Of a DNA stretch of 21,675 nt, positions 1-8,533 are shown piece by piece (position 1 is the first letter of the stretch; the number at the start of each line of letters is the position of its first letter). The stretch is taken from positions 1 to 21,675 of the forward strand of contig JBKPCD010000184.1 of assembly GCA_046727175.1 (NCBI GenBank), read 5' to 3'. The notes under the pieces are model-generated. The model was not told where the DNA came from. It did no database searches and worked only from the letters and a program-made list of their open reading frames with translations. A program made the translations under genes and the position numbers. Source of the stretch: JBKPCD01 sp046727175. GTDB lineage: Bacteria > Acidobacteriota > Vicinamibacteria > Vicinamibacterales > 2-12-FULL-66-21.

Positions 1-1548
1 TTCTATGCCCGTGCCCTCGGCTGGGCGCTGGAACATCGCGCGGCAATTGTCGCCGTCAGTCTCGTCACGTTTGCGTCGACGTTCGTCCTGAGCTCACTCG
101 TAGGACGATCGTTTCTGCCCAACGAGGATCAGAGCGAATTCCAACTCGTCATCGATGCGCCGGAAGGGACATCGCTGGCGGGCATGGAGAAGATCGTCAA
201 CGGCCTGACGCCCAAGCTGTTGGCAATCGAGGGCGTCGCTCACGTCATGCCGACGATCTTCGAGCGCGTGAACCACTCACACATTTTCGTGCTGCTCAAA
301 CCTGTCAACGAGCGGCGGGTGACCCAGGATCAGGTTGCCGATTCGGTCAGGCACTTGATGGCGTCGTATCCAAGCTACAAACCGACGATCAACATCAAGA
401 CCCCGCTGGGCGGCGGCGAAACACTCTTCTATCCGATTCAGCTCAGCCTGATGGGGCCAGACCTCCGCCGGCTCGCCGATTACGCCTTGAAGCTCCTGCC
501 GCGCGTAGGGGCGATTCCAGGCCTCACGGACGTCAAGGTCAGCGTGAACCTCAGTAATCCCGAGCTGCGGGTCGCGGTCGATCGACAGCGGGCGGCGGAC
601 CTCGGCGTCCGCCTTGGGGATCTCGCGCGCGCGCTGCGGTTGATGGTCAGCGGCGAGGACGAGATCTCGAGCTACCGCGAAGGCGGCGAGCGATATCCGG
701 TCAAGATCCGCGTGCGCGAGGATCAGCGCTCGGACGTGAACGCGATCGGCGGTCTGATGGTGCCCTCTGCGCGGGCGGAGCCCGTGCGCGTCGACAACGT
801 GGCTACGCTGGAGCGCGGCTTCGGGCCGACGACCATCATGCGCACGAACCGCCAGTTTTCGGTCCTGCTCCTCGCGGATCTCAGGACTGGACAGCCTCTC
901 GACGCCGCGATCCGCGACGTGAGCGCTGAAGTGCGGAAGCTGGATCTGCCCGCGGGCTACTCGTCTCGCTTCAGCGGCCAGGCGAAGCTGCTCGATGAGA
1001 CAACGACAAACATGGTGCTGGCGCTGGCGCTTGCGAGCGTCTTCATCTACATCGTGCTCGCGATGCAGTTCGAGAGCTTCGTCCAGCCGCTCGTGATCAT
1101 GACGGCGCTGCCGCTGTCGGTGCCGTTCGCGCTGCTGACGCTCTACCTGACCGGACGCGTGCTGAACCTGTGGAGCGCGCTGGGCGTCCTCCTGCTGCTC
1201 GGGATCGTAAAGAAGAACTCGATTCTCCAGGTCGATTACACGAACGTGCTCCGTCGTCAGGGCCTGCCGCTGGACGAGGCGCTCGTGCTGGCGTCGCTCA
1301 CACGGCTGCGCCCGATTCTCATGACGACCGCTGCGATTGTTGCCGGGTTGATTCCGACCGCGCTTGGCGTCGGCGCCGGCGCGACGCAGCGCGCGGACAT
1401 TGCCGTGACGATCGTCGGCGGGCAGACGCTGTGTCTGTTCCTGACGCTGCTGCTGGTGCCGGTGAGTTACTCGCTGGCGGAAGAGGGGATCGAGCGGCTG
1501 CGCACGTTCTGGAACGTACGAGTGCGGCGGATTCAGCCGACCAGCTGA
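1..1548 (+). CDS. RND efflux transporter, inner-membrane subunit, C-terminal part (5' end outside window)
   Basis: The reading frame is open from base 1, so the gene begins left of the window; about 515 residues are visible, roughly half of a typical HAE/AcrB-type pump of about 1,040. In order: a membrane helix (about residues 14-33), the motif SFLPNEDQSEF that opens the second periplasmic loop, a porter/docking region of about 300 residues, then five hydrophobic segments from about residue 335. The family signature after the fourth helix is present as GIVKKNSILQVDYTN, followed by RLRPILMTTAA and a closing helix GGQTLCLFLTLLLVPVSY. Such pumps export hydrophobic compounds by proton antiport as trimers with a periplasmic adaptor and an outer-membrane channel; neither partner is in the window, so they would lie upstream. 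Substrate cannot be told. The family call is firm; drug rather than metal export is favoured by the KKNSI form of the helix motif. Confidence 0.93.
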   Translation, partial: FYARALGWALEHRAAIVAVSLVTFASTFVLSSLVGRSFLPNEDQSEFQLVIDAPEGTSLAGMEKIVNGLTPKLLAIEGVAHVMPTIFERVNHSHIFVLLKPVNERRVTQDQVADSVRHLMASYPSYKPTINIKTPLGGGETLFYPIQLSLMGPDLRRLADYALKLLPRVGAIPGLTDVKVSVNLSNPELRVAVDRQRAADLGVRLGDLARALRLMVSGEDEISSYREGGERYPVKIRVREDQRSDVNAIGGLMVPSARAEPVRVDNVATLERGFGPTTIMRTNRQFSVLLLADLRTGQPLDAAIRDVSAEVRKLDLPAGYSSRFSGQAKLLDETTTNMVLALALASVFIYIVLAMQFESFVQPLVIMTALPLSVPFALLTLYLTGRVLNLWSALGVLLLLGIVKKNSILQVDYTNVLRRQGLPLDEALVLASLTRLRPILMTTAAIVAGLIPTALGVGAGATQRADIAVTIVGGQTLCLFLTLLLVPVSYSLAEEGIERLRTFWNVRVRRIQPTS

Positions 1549-1579
1549 AGCCCCGCATACCGCCGCCGTAGGGAACAGA

Positions 1580-1636
1580 AGATCAGAAGTTCAGGGTCTT
1601 CCTGCTGAAGAGATGATTCTCTTCATCTTCTGATCT
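1580..1636. terminator. Nested hairpin between convergent genes (possible bidirectional terminator)
   Basis: Bases 1580-1589 (AGATCAGAAG) pair perfectly with 1627-1636 (CTTCTGATCT). Inside this, 1606-1612 and 1619-1625 form a second 7-bp stem (TGAAGAG/CTCTTCA) around a 6-base loop. A short T-run (1640-1644) follows on the plus strand. The element sits between the stop of the RND gene (1548) and the stop of the minus-strand fadE (1682), where a two-way terminator would be expected. The outer loop is long and the T-tract weak, so a repeat element that also terminates transcription is equally possible. Confidence 0.45.
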
Positions 1637-1681
1637 CGTGTTTTCTGCAGCAGCGAGAAAGCCGGATGGGTCTGAACGCGA

Positions 1682-3427
1682 TCAAAACGGATACGCCTTT
1701 CGCTCGATCACGACATCAGCGATCCGCCTTCTGAGCGCGACGGTATTAAGAGGGGTCACTTTTAGTACCCTTCGCAGCGCTGCGAGCAGCGTTCGCAGCG
1801 TGTCTCCTTCGACCATTCCAGCCAGCGCGTTTCGAGCCGAGATCTCCACGCGCCCGGCGGCATCGTTGACGAAGATCCGCGCAGCATCCTGACGCAATGA
1901 GTCGCCACCCAGTGCACGAAGGACCGCGCTTTCGGACGCGAAGACGTCCATGATGACGTCGGCCGCGGCCGAGAGCACTTCCTGTTGGTCGCTCAACTTC
2001 TCGCCGAAGGTCTGCATCGCCGTTCCCAGGACCATCAGGGCGACCTTCTTCATCGCGCGGACGGTGCTCAGCTCTCTGTCCATTGGTGAATCGCCGGGAG
2101 CGTCGCCGAATGCCGGCGTCAGCAGGTCGTCCTGAAGCTTCCTGGCGGCGGCAATGAGCGGGAGCTCGCCTTTGATCGCACGGCGCGCGAGCATCCCGGG
2201 AATGAGCAGACGGTTGATCTCGTTGGTGCCCTCGAAGATCCGGTTGACGCGGGCATCGCGATATTCCCGCTCGGCCGGGTAATCACGAACGAAGCCATTG
2301 CCCCCGTGAATCTGCACGTTCTCGTCGACCACGTAGTCGATCATCTCGCTGCTCGCGACCTTCAGGATCGATGCTTCGATCGCGAATTCCTCGAGCGCCG
2401 AGAGCGTCGCGCCAGGCGCCGGGCTGCTGTGAACCGCGCCATCGATCAGGCCCGCCGTCCGGAAGAGCATCGCCTCGACGGCGAACTCGCGGACGGCCAT
2501 CTCGGCGATCTTGTGCTTGACGGCGCCGAAGCTGGCAATGGGCTGACCAAACTGTCGGCGGTCGGCCGCGTACTCCGCCGCTTCGCCAACGACCGCGCGA
2601 GCGCCGCCGCTGCACATCGCGGCCAGCTTGAAGCGGCCGTAGTTGAGGACGTTGAACGCGACTTTGTGGCCCTTGCCGATCTCTCCAAGCACGTTTGCCG
2701 CCGGCACTTTGGCATCCTGCAGGATCAGCGGAGTCGTCGAGGAGCCATGAAGCCCCATCTTGTGCTCCTCTTTCCCGTGTGCCACGCCCTCGAACGCACG
2801 CTCGACGATGAAGGCGGTGAACTGTTCGCCGTTGACCTTCGCGAAGACGATGAAGAGATCGGCAAAGCCGCCGTTGCTGATCCACATCTTCTCGCCGCTG
2901 AGCCGATAGCTCCCATCGGGCTGACGGACGGCACGTGTTCGCGCGCCGAGCGCGTCCGAACCGGAGCCGGACTCGCTGAGCGCATACGCGCCTGCGAGCT
3001 CGCCGGTGATGAGCCGCGGCAGGTATCGCCGTTTCTGGTCCTCGGTTCCGAAACAGAGGAGCGGGGTAATCGCGAGCCCCGTTTGCGCACCGAACGTCGT
3101 CGCGAACGACGCGCTGCGGCCGACCGCTTCGCCGACGATGATCGCGGAGACCTTGTCGAGCTCGAGGCCGCCGTAGGCCTCGGGAACATCCGTCGCCAGG
3201 AGCCCGAGCTCGCCGCAGCGCGTGATGAGCGCGCGCGCGAGCGTCCAGTCCTTCTGCTCCAGGCGATCGAGCACGGGAAGAACCTCGGTCTCCATGAATT
3301 CGTCCGCGGTCCGACGAATCAGCCTGTGCTCGTCCGTCAGCTTCTCGGGAGTAAATACCGTTTCGGCGGGTGTGTCTTCGAGGAGCCACATTCCGCCTTT
3401 CGTTGTGATCGCTGCTGTAGTGGTCAT
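1682..3427 (-). CDS. fadE: Acyl-CoA dehydrogenase, long-chain FadE type
   Basis: A 581-residue flavoprotein of the acyl-CoA dehydrogenase family. It would catalyse the first step of beta-oxidation, acyl-CoA to trans-2-enoyl-CoA with FAD, in the cytoplasm. The N-domain starts near residue 30. The FAD/substrate signature AYALSESGSGSDA is at 147-159, with KMWISNGG at 180-187. The C-domain has RRQFGQPIASFG (290-301), QIHGGNGF (372-379) and RIFEGTNEINR, whose Glu399 lines up with the catalytic base of the medium-chain enzymes. The extra 160 residues after this point are typical of the VLCAD/ACAD9 and Bacillus FadE subgroup rather than of 380-residue short-chain enzymes. The ATG is preceded by a GGAG ribosome site 6 bases upstream. 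It is the last gene of the fad operon, 27 bases after fadA. Acyl chain length preference cannot be read from sequence. Confidence 0.95.
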   Translation of the reverse strand: MTTTAAITTKGGMWLLEDTPAETVFTPEKLTDEHRLIRRTADEFMETEVLPVLDRLEQKDWTLARALITRCGELGLLATDVPEAYGGLELDKVSAIIVGEAVGRSASFATTFGAQTGLAITPLLCFGTEDQKRRYLPRLITGELAGAYALSESGSGSDALGARTRAVRQPDGSYRLSGEKMWISNGGFADLFIVFAKVNGEQFTAFIVERAFEGVAHGKEEHKMGLHGSSTTPLILQDAKVPAANVLGEIGKGHKVAFNVLNYGRFKLAAMCSGGARAVVGEAAEYAADRRQFGQPIASFGAVKHKIAEMAVREFAVEAMLFRTAGLIDGAVHSSPAPGATLSALEEFAIEASILKVASSEMIDYVVDENVQIHGGNGFVRDYPAEREYRDARVNRIFEGTNEINRLLIPGMLARRAIKGELPLIAAARKLQDDLLTPAFGDAPGDSPMDRELSTVRAMKKVALMVLGTAMQTFGEKLSDQQEVLSAAADVIMDVFASESAVLRALGGDSLRQDAARIFVNDAAGRVEISARNALAGMVEGDTLRTLLAALRRVLKVTPLNTVALRRRIADVVIERKAYPF

Positions 3428-3454
3428 AGTTGCTCCGTGCTCTCCGCCTCCGGC

Positions 3455-4621
3455 TCACCCTGCTCGTTCGAAGATTCCCGCCGCTCCCATTCCTCCCCCC
3501 ACACACATGCTGACGAGGCCGTACCGCGATCCGCGCCGCTTCATCTCGTAGAGCAGTGTCGTCGTCAGCTTGGCGCCAGTGCAGCCGAGCGGATGACCCA
3601 ACGCGATCGCGCCGCCATTGACGTTGAGCCGATCGGCTTCGATTGGAAGCTCACGAAGGCACGCGATCACCTGCGCGGCAAAGGCTTCGTTCAACTCGAC
3701 GAGGTCGATTTGATCGAGTGTCAGACTGGCAAGCTTCAGCACCTTGCGAATGGCTGGCACCGGTCCTATGCCGAACCGCTCGGGCTCGACGCCGGCAGTC
3801 GCGAACGCGACGAAGCGGGCCAAGGGCACGAGACCAAGCTCGCGCGCTCGATCGGCGCTCATGACCACGACCGCCGCCGCACCATCGCTCGTTTGCGACG
3901 AGTTGCCGGCGGTCACCGTACCGTTGACGTGAAATGCAGGACGCAGCTTCGCGAGCGCTTCGATCGACGTATCGCTCCGTGGTCCCTCATCTTTGTTGAA
4001 CATCGCCGATGTCGATCCGCCACCGTTCGAGCCGGCGATGGCAAGCGGCACGATCTCCTCGGCAAAGCGGCCGCAGTCGATCGCGGCAATCGCGCGCTGG
4101 TGGCTGCGCAAGGCAAACGCGTCCTGTTCTTCGCGCGTCACCGATGCTTCACGCGCGTGATTCTCGGCGACCAGACCGGTGCTCAGATACACGTCCGGAT
4201 AGCTGTCGACGAGCGTCGGATTTGGCGCGATCCTGTTGCCGCCCATTGGGACGAGGCTCATGGACTCGGTCCCGCCGGCGACAATCGTCGTCGCGAAGCC
4301 GCCGATGATCCGTTCCGCCGCGTACGCGATCGATTGAAGGCCCGAAGAACAGAATCGGTTGACCGTCACCGCCGAGGCTGAAACGGGAACACCCGCGCGT
4401 AGGCTCGCAATGCGCGCGACGTTCAGCCCCTGCTCGGCCTCCGGCATGGCGCAGCCGAAGATCACGTCCTCGACGTCACCGGGATCGAGCCCCGGCGCCC
4501 GTTTCATGGCTTCGGTGATGACGACGGCTGCCATGTCGTCGGGCCGCGTATAACGTAAGGTGCCGTGCGGAGCTTTGCCTACTGGTGTTCGAACGGCGGA
4601 AACGATCACTGCATTGGGCAT
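3455..4621 (-). CDS. fadA: Acetyl-CoA acyltransferase (3-ketoacyl-CoA thiolase)
   Basis: A 388-residue thiolase, full length for the family. It would cleave 3-ketoacyl-CoA with CoA into acetyl-CoA and a shortened acyl-CoA, the last step of each beta-oxidation round. The nucleophile region is VNRFCSSGLQ with Cys91. The NEAFA motif is at 311-315, the active-site His343 lies in GGAIALGHPLGCTGA, and the second catalytic Cys373 is in SMCVGGGMG. All residues needed for catalysis are therefore present. It lies between the alpha/beta hydrolase (52-base gap) and fadE (27-base gap) on the same strand, consistent with the FadA partner of the fusion enzyme FadN. A biosynthetic acetoacetyl-CoA thiolase is the alternative, but the operon context makes degradation much more likely. 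Confidence 0.95.
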   Translation of the reverse strand: MPNAVIVSAVRTPVGKAPHGTLRYTRPDDMAAVVITEAMKRAPGLDPGDVEDVIFGCAMPEAEQGLNVARIASLRAGVPVSASAVTVNRFCSSGLQSIAYAAERIIGGFATTIVAGGTESMSLVPMGGNRIAPNPTLVDSYPDVYLSTGLVAENHAREASVTREEQDAFALRSHQRAIAAIDCGRFAEEIVPLAIAGSNGGGSTSAMFNKDEGPRSDTSIEALAKLRPAFHVNGTVTAGNSSQTSDGAAAVVVMSADRARELGLVPLARFVAFATAGVEPERFGIGPVPAIRKVLKLASLTLDQIDLVELNEAFAAQVIACLRELPIEADRLNVNGGAIALGHPLGCTGAKLTTTLLYEMKRRGSRYGLVSMCVGGGMGAAGIFERAG

Positions 4622-4673
4622 AGAGAATCCATTTCACCGGCTGTGAGGAAGGCCGAGCACACGGACAAAGCGT

Positions 4674-5357
4674 TCACCGCGGAGCCACCGGCTCGTCGAA
4701 ATCCCTCAACAATTCCTCGAGCGCCTCCCCGACTTCCTGGGTCTTGCCGTCATACAAGTGATCGGCGGCGTCGATGACGACGAGTTCCTTCGGCTCGGGA
4801 AGCTGGCTGTAGAACTGCCACATGCCTTCGATCGGGCAGACCTCGTCGGCTTCCCCCTGAACGAAGAACTTCGGCTTCGTGCTGGCGAGGGTGTTCGGGA
4901 ACTGGTAGTCCTGACCCGATACCGACGTCACGACTGGCGGCGAGATGCCGATCAGCACGGACACGCGGTCGTCGGCCGCGCCCACCTCGAGCGCGACCCA
5001 CGATCCAAAGGAAAACCCTGCCGCCCACAGCTTCACGCCTGGATACCTGGCCGCCATGTACTCGAGCGCCGCCGCGAAGTCCGCCTTCTCCCCCTGCCCC
5101 TCGTCGAACGTGCCCGCGCTGCGACCGACGCCGCGGAAGTTGAACCGCAAGACGGCGCACCCAATTCGCGTCAACCCTTTCGCTCCCTGATACACCGCCT
5201 TCGTGTGCATCGTCCCGCCGAACTGCGGGTGCGGATGCGCGAATACGGCAGCCGCGCGAATCGCGGCCTCCGTTTCCGGGCCGTCGAAACCCGGCGGCAG
5301 ATCGAGAATCGCCTCGAGTGGCCCTGCGGGTCCGATCAAATCAGTGACTGTGGCCAT
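4674..5357 (-). CDS. Alpha/beta hydrolase, small COG2945-like type
   Basis: A 227-residue serine hydrolase of the small 'predicted alpha/beta superfamily' type. Visible marks are HPHPQFGGTMHTK (41-53), the strand LRFNFRGVGRSAG (70-82), the nucleophile elbow GFSFGS with Ser117, the acid in GEADEVCP (Asp171) and His200 in AADHLYDG, so the Ser-Asp-His triad is complete. No signal peptide is seen, so it is probably cytoplasmic. The substrate is unknown. Within a FadR-type fatty-acid operon, an esterase or acyl-CoA thioesterase role is a reasonable inference but is not shown by the sequence. The ATG overlaps the end of the preceding hydrolase gene by 17 bases, which indicates co-transcription and probably translational coupling. 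Confidence 0.9.
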   Translation of the reverse strand: MATVTDLIGPAGPLEAILDLPPGFDGPETEAAIRAAAVFAHPHPQFGGTMHTKAVYQGAKGLTRIGCAVLRFNFRGVGRSAGTFDEGQGEKADFAAALEYMAARYPGVKLWAAGFSFGSWVALEVGAADDRVSVLIGISPPVVTSVSGQDYQFPNTLASTKPKFFVQGEADEVCPIEGMWQFYSQLPEPKELVVIDAADHLYDGKTQEVGEALEELLRDFDEPVAPR

Positions 5358-6120
5358 GAACGAATCTGGTCACGATCTCCGCGAACTGCCTCGGGTGCGT
5401 GAGCATGCCGATGTGCCCCGTGCGATCGAGCTTCTCGTACCGCGATCCTTGGATGAGCGACAGATACTGCCGAGTGACCGGAGGCGGCACGACATAATCG
5501 AGCTGATCCTCGCCGGTGACGACGAGCGTGGGCGCGGTGACTTTCCCGCAGTCGACACCGAACTCGAGGCGTTGCTGCTCTTGGACGCGGCTTGCCACCC
5601 GAGACGGAATCATCGGCGCCGCGAGGACGCGCGCGCCTTGTGCGACCGAGAACGCGACGCGCGCGCGCCAATCCGGCAGCGCCGATCGGATCTCCCGCCA
5701 TGTGTAGATCGGTGAGCTGATCATGAACAGCGGCGTCGAGAGCCACGGTCGGGCGAGGTAACGCTGCTGCCGCGGCGAGGGCGTCCAGCCGGGCGCAGGT
5801 GCGGATACGAGGATCAGTGCGCTCACGCGGTCGGCGCGCGTCGCCGCATAGCGCAGCGCGATGAATCCGCCGTACGAGACGCCGCATACCGCCGCCCGCT
5901 CCAGCCGGGCCGTGTCGAAAATCGCGTCGAGCTGATCGATGTAGGTCTCGAACCCGCGCAACGTGTCGAACCGCATCTCTGATCCGTAGTCGCCGCACAG
6001 CGTGTACGCGATCGTCCGGCAACGTCTCTTCAGCTCGCGCAGCGCCGGCCGCATCCATTCCCACCGCCCCTGCACGCCGGGCACCACGATCAAAGGAGGG
6101 CCAGAGCCCTGATCGAACAT
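5341..6120 (-). CDS. Alpha/beta-fold hydrolase
   Basis: A 259-residue single-domain alpha/beta hydrolase. The oxyanion-side motif is LIVVPGVQGRWEW (10-22). The nucleophile elbow is CGVSYGG with Ser82, the acid is Asp204 or Asp207 in TGEDQLDYVVP, and the base is His236 in DRTGHIG. No signal peptide or membrane segment is seen. The frame is open to a TTG at 6129, but the ATG at 6120 gives a normal N-terminus just before the first beta strand and is preferred. There is no clear ribosome site: a short-unit repeat tract runs right up to the start codon. It follows the fadN gene after about 116 bases and overlaps the next hydrolase gene by 17 bases. Esterase, lipase or thioesterase activity are all possible. 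Confidence 0.88.
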   Translation of the reverse strand: MFDQGSGPPLIVVPGVQGRWEWMRPALRELKRRCRTIAYTLCGDYGSEMRFDTLRGFETYIDQLDAIFDTARLERAAVCGVSYGGFIALRYAATRADRVSALILVSAPAPGWTPSPRQQRYLARPWLSTPLFMISSPIYTWREIRSALPDWRARVAFSVAQGARVLAAPMIPSRVASRVQEQQRLEFGVDCGKVTAPTLVVTGEDQLDYVVPPPVTRQYLSLIQGSRYEKLDRTGHIGMLTHPRQFAEIVTRFVHGHSH

Positions 6121-6129
6121 CACAACCAA

Positions 6130-6228
6130 GAAGTAAGAAGTCCGAAGTAAGAACGAACACCGAAACCCGAATCCCGAACTCCGGCAACGAGCTACCGAAC
6201 GACCGAGCTACCGAACTACCGAGCCACC
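6130..6228. repeat. Tract of degenerate 7- and 8-base direct repeats inside the fad operon
   Basis: On the plus strand, bases 6130-6182 read as 7-base units of the form GAANNNN (GAAGTAA, GAAGTCC, GAAGTAA, a partial GAAC, GAACACC, GAAACCC, GAATCCC, GAACTCC). After a 6-base break, 6189-6228 holds five 8-base units GAGCTACC, GAACGACC, GAGCTACC, GAACTACC, GAGCCACC. The tract fills nearly the whole gap between the fadN stop (6237) and the hydrolase start (6120). Units are too short and have no spacers, so this is not CRISPR. Its origin and function are unknown. Confidence 0.75.
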
Positions 6229-6236
6229 GGCACACG

Positions 6237-8525
6237 TCAGTTCCTGAGCGTCTTTCCCGTCTTCAGCGTGTGCGCGATGCGTTCCAGAGTCTTGCGTTCA
6301 CCGCACAAGCTCAGAAACGCTTCCCGCTCGAGATCGAGTAACTGCGCTTCGGTGACGGTTCCGGCGTGCGGCAGACCTCCGGCGAGAATGCCCGCGAGCT
6401 TGCGACCGATGAGCGCGTCGTGATCGCTGAGGCGTCCCGCGCGCCAGGCGAGATGAACGCCAAGCTTCAACGCGGCAAGCAGTCCCTCGCCGCCAACTGG
6501 AATCGCGTTCCGCGGCTGCGGCTTCACGTACTCCGACGTCCGCTGCAACGCCAGCGCTTTCGCGTCCGCGATCACGCGTTCGCGATTCATCGACCAACTG
6601 TCCGCGTCGCGGAGGTATCCGAGCCGGCGCGCGTCGGCAGCGCTCGTGGATACTTTTCCGAATCCGAGCGTTTCGAAGACTCGCTGGATGTGGGGCAGTG
6701 GATCGGCGCCGCGGGGCAAATCGTCCATCGCGCGCGCGAGCATCTCTTTCGTTCCGCCGCCGGCCGGAATGAGGCCGACGCCAACTTCTACGAGCCCCAT
6801 GTAGGCCTCTGCAGATGCGTGGACTCGATCGCCGTGCAGGGCAATCTCACAACCGCCGCCGAGGGCCAGGCCGGCCGGCGCGACGACGACAGGTACGTCG
6901 GCATGCTTCAGAGCCATCGTCGTCCGCTGAAATGCGCGAACCATCTGCTCGATCTCTTCCCAGTTCCCTTCCTGTGCCTCGAGCAGCAGCAACATCAGGT
7001 TCGCGCCGGCCGAGAAGTTCACCGCCTCGGTCCCGACGACGAGCGCGCGATGATTCGCGCTGGCCTCGGTGACCCCCGCGAGGAGCATCTGGAGCGAGTC
7101 GCCGCCAATCGCGTTCATCTTCGAATGGAACTCGACGCAGAGCACGCCATCCTCGAGATCGATGAGGCTTGCGCCAGCATTCCTTCGGACCACCTTGCCG
7201 GCGTCCTTCGCGGCACGCAGGACCTGCAATCCCGTCCCCGCCGGGGGGACTCGACTCAGGGTTACCTGCCCCCTGCTGGCCGTCTGCGAACGGAAGCCAC
7301 CGCCATTGAGAGCTTCGACGGCGAGCGACGGCGGATGAGTGACGCCGGACGCGTTGAGGACGGCGTTCACGCCAATCGCGTCCCACGTCTCGAACGGCCC
7401 GAGCTCCCAGCCGAATCCCCACTGCATTGCGCGATCGACGTCGTCAATCGAGCTGGCGATCGCCGGCGCAACCTGCGCCGCGTACAGCAGTGTTGGTGCG
7501 AGCGTCTCCCGCAAGAATTGGCCGACGCGGTCGGAGCCGAGGAACAACGTGCGGATTCGATCCGCGGGATCCTCGATCGTTCGCGCCGCTTCGAGCGATG
7601 CCAGCCGTGGCGCCCGTCTCTCGCGGTAGGTCATCGTCGAGAGATCGAGAGTGAAAACCTCGCCGTTTGCATCCTTTTTATAGAACCCCTGACCGGCCTT
7701 GCTGCCGATCCAGCCGCGTCCGACCATCTCGGCGAGTAGGGGGGGTGCGACGAACGTCGCGGCTTCCGACGGCTCCAGCCGCTCGGTGAGGTTGCAGGCG
7801 ACGTGCATCAAGACGTCAATCCCCGCCATGTCCATCGTGCGGAACGTCGCCGTCTTCGGCCTTCCGATTGCCGGGCCCGTGATGGCATCGACCTCCTCGA
7901 TTGTGTAGCGCCCGCTGAACACAGCTCGGAGGATCTGCATGACGCCAAAGAGGCCTAGGCGGTTCGCCACGAAGTTCGGCGTGTCTCTCGCAACGATCAC
8001 GCCCTTCCCGAGACGCTCGTCCGCGAACCGGGTGATGGCGTCAGTTACCGCAGCATCGGTATCCGCGGTAGGAATCACTTCGAGCAGTCGCAGATAACGC
8101 GGCGGATTGAAGAAGTGCGTGCCGAGCCAGTGCTGGCGGAACGAGGGCGACCGGCCTTCGGCGATCGCGGCAATGGGAATGCCTGATGTATTGGAGCTGA
8201 CGATGGCGCCGGCGGGACGAATGGCGTCGACGCGCGCAAGGAGCGCTTGCTTCAAGTCGAGCCGCTCGACGATCGCTTCGATGATCCAGTCGCAGCTCGA
8301 GATTCTCGGAAGCGAGGTGTCGAAGCCTCCCGTTTGGACGAGCGCGTGCGCGGCCGTCGTGAAGAACGGATCCGGTCGAGTGGTTTTCGCCCGCTCGAGT
8401 CCTTCTGCGGCTGCCGCCGCGGTCACGTCCAGGAGCAACACCGGCAAACCTGCGTTGGCGAGGTGCGCCGCGATTTGCGCTCCCATCGTGCCAGCGCCCA
8501 GGACGGCAGCGGTCCGGATACGCAT
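6237..8525 (-). CDS. fadN: 3-hydroxyacyl-CoA dehydrogenase / enoyl-CoA hydratase fusion (FadN type)
   Basis: A 762-residue bifunctional beta-oxidation enzyme with the dehydrogenase first and the hydratase second, as in Bacillus FadN and opposite to E. coli FadB. The N-terminal Rossmann site is GAGTMG (10-15). SSNTSG (110-115) and His137 in GTHFFNPPR are the catalytic neighbourhood of the dehydrogenase, and a dehydrogenase C-domain runs to about 400. The crotonase domain begins near 455, with the oxyanion loop NFSAGAN (503-509) and both catalytic glutamates, Glu560 in ALGGGCE and Glu580 in GLVEVGVG. It should hydrate enoyl-CoA and oxidise L-3-hydroxyacyl-CoA with NAD. The gene starts only 8 bases after the regulator's stop, so the two are almost certainly co-transcribed. 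The ribosome site is weak (AGGA about 14 bases upstream). Confidence 0.94.
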   Translation of the reverse strand: MRIRTAAVLGAGTMGAQIAAHLANAGLPVLLLDVTAAAAAEGLERAKTTRPDPFFTTAAHALVQTGGFDTSLPRISSCDWIIEAIVERLDLKQALLARVDAIRPAGAIVSSNTSGIPIAAIAEGRSPSFRQHWLGTHFFNPPRYLRLLEVIPTADTDAAVTDAITRFADERLGKGVIVARDTPNFVANRLGLFGVMQILRAVFSGRYTIEEVDAITGPAIGRPKTATFRTMDMAGIDVLMHVACNLTERLEPSEAATFVAPPLLAEMVGRGWIGSKAGQGFYKKDANGEVFTLDLSTMTYRERRAPRLASLEAARTIEDPADRIRTLFLGSDRVGQFLRETLAPTLLYAAQVAPAIASSIDDVDRAMQWGFGWELGPFETWDAIGVNAVLNASGVTHPPSLAVEALNGGGFRSQTASRGQVTLSRVPPAGTGLQVLRAAKDAGKVVRRNAGASLIDLEDGVLCVEFHSKMNAIGGDSLQMLLAGVTEASANHRALVVGTEAVNFSAGANLMLLLLEAQEGNWEEIEQMVRAFQRTTMALKHADVPVVVAPAGLALGGGCEIALHGDRVHASAEAYMGLVEVGVGLIPAGGGTKEMLARAMDDLPRGADPLPHIQRVFETLGFGKVSTSAADARRLGYLRDADSWSMNRERVIADAKALALQRTSEYVKPQPRNAIPVGGEGLLAALKLGVHLAWRAGRLSDHDALIGRKLAGILAGGLPHAGTVTEAQLLDLEREAFLSLCGERKTLERIAHTLKTGKTLRN

Positions 8526-8533
8526 CGCGGGTC

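Noticed and set aside
2306..4381. Very long plus-strand open frame (691 codons) opposite fadE and fadA
   Set aside because: It runs antisense across two clearly real genes and the gap between them, has no recognisable motif, and is a usual by-product of high-GC codon use.
6130..6228. CRISPR array
   Set aside because: Units are 7-8 bases and contiguous without unique spacers, and no cas gene is present.
5336..6235. Minus-strand open frame of 299 codons over the hydrolase gene and the repeat tract
   Set aside because: It is another frame of the real hydrolase gene; its first 50 residues are only translated repeat sequence.
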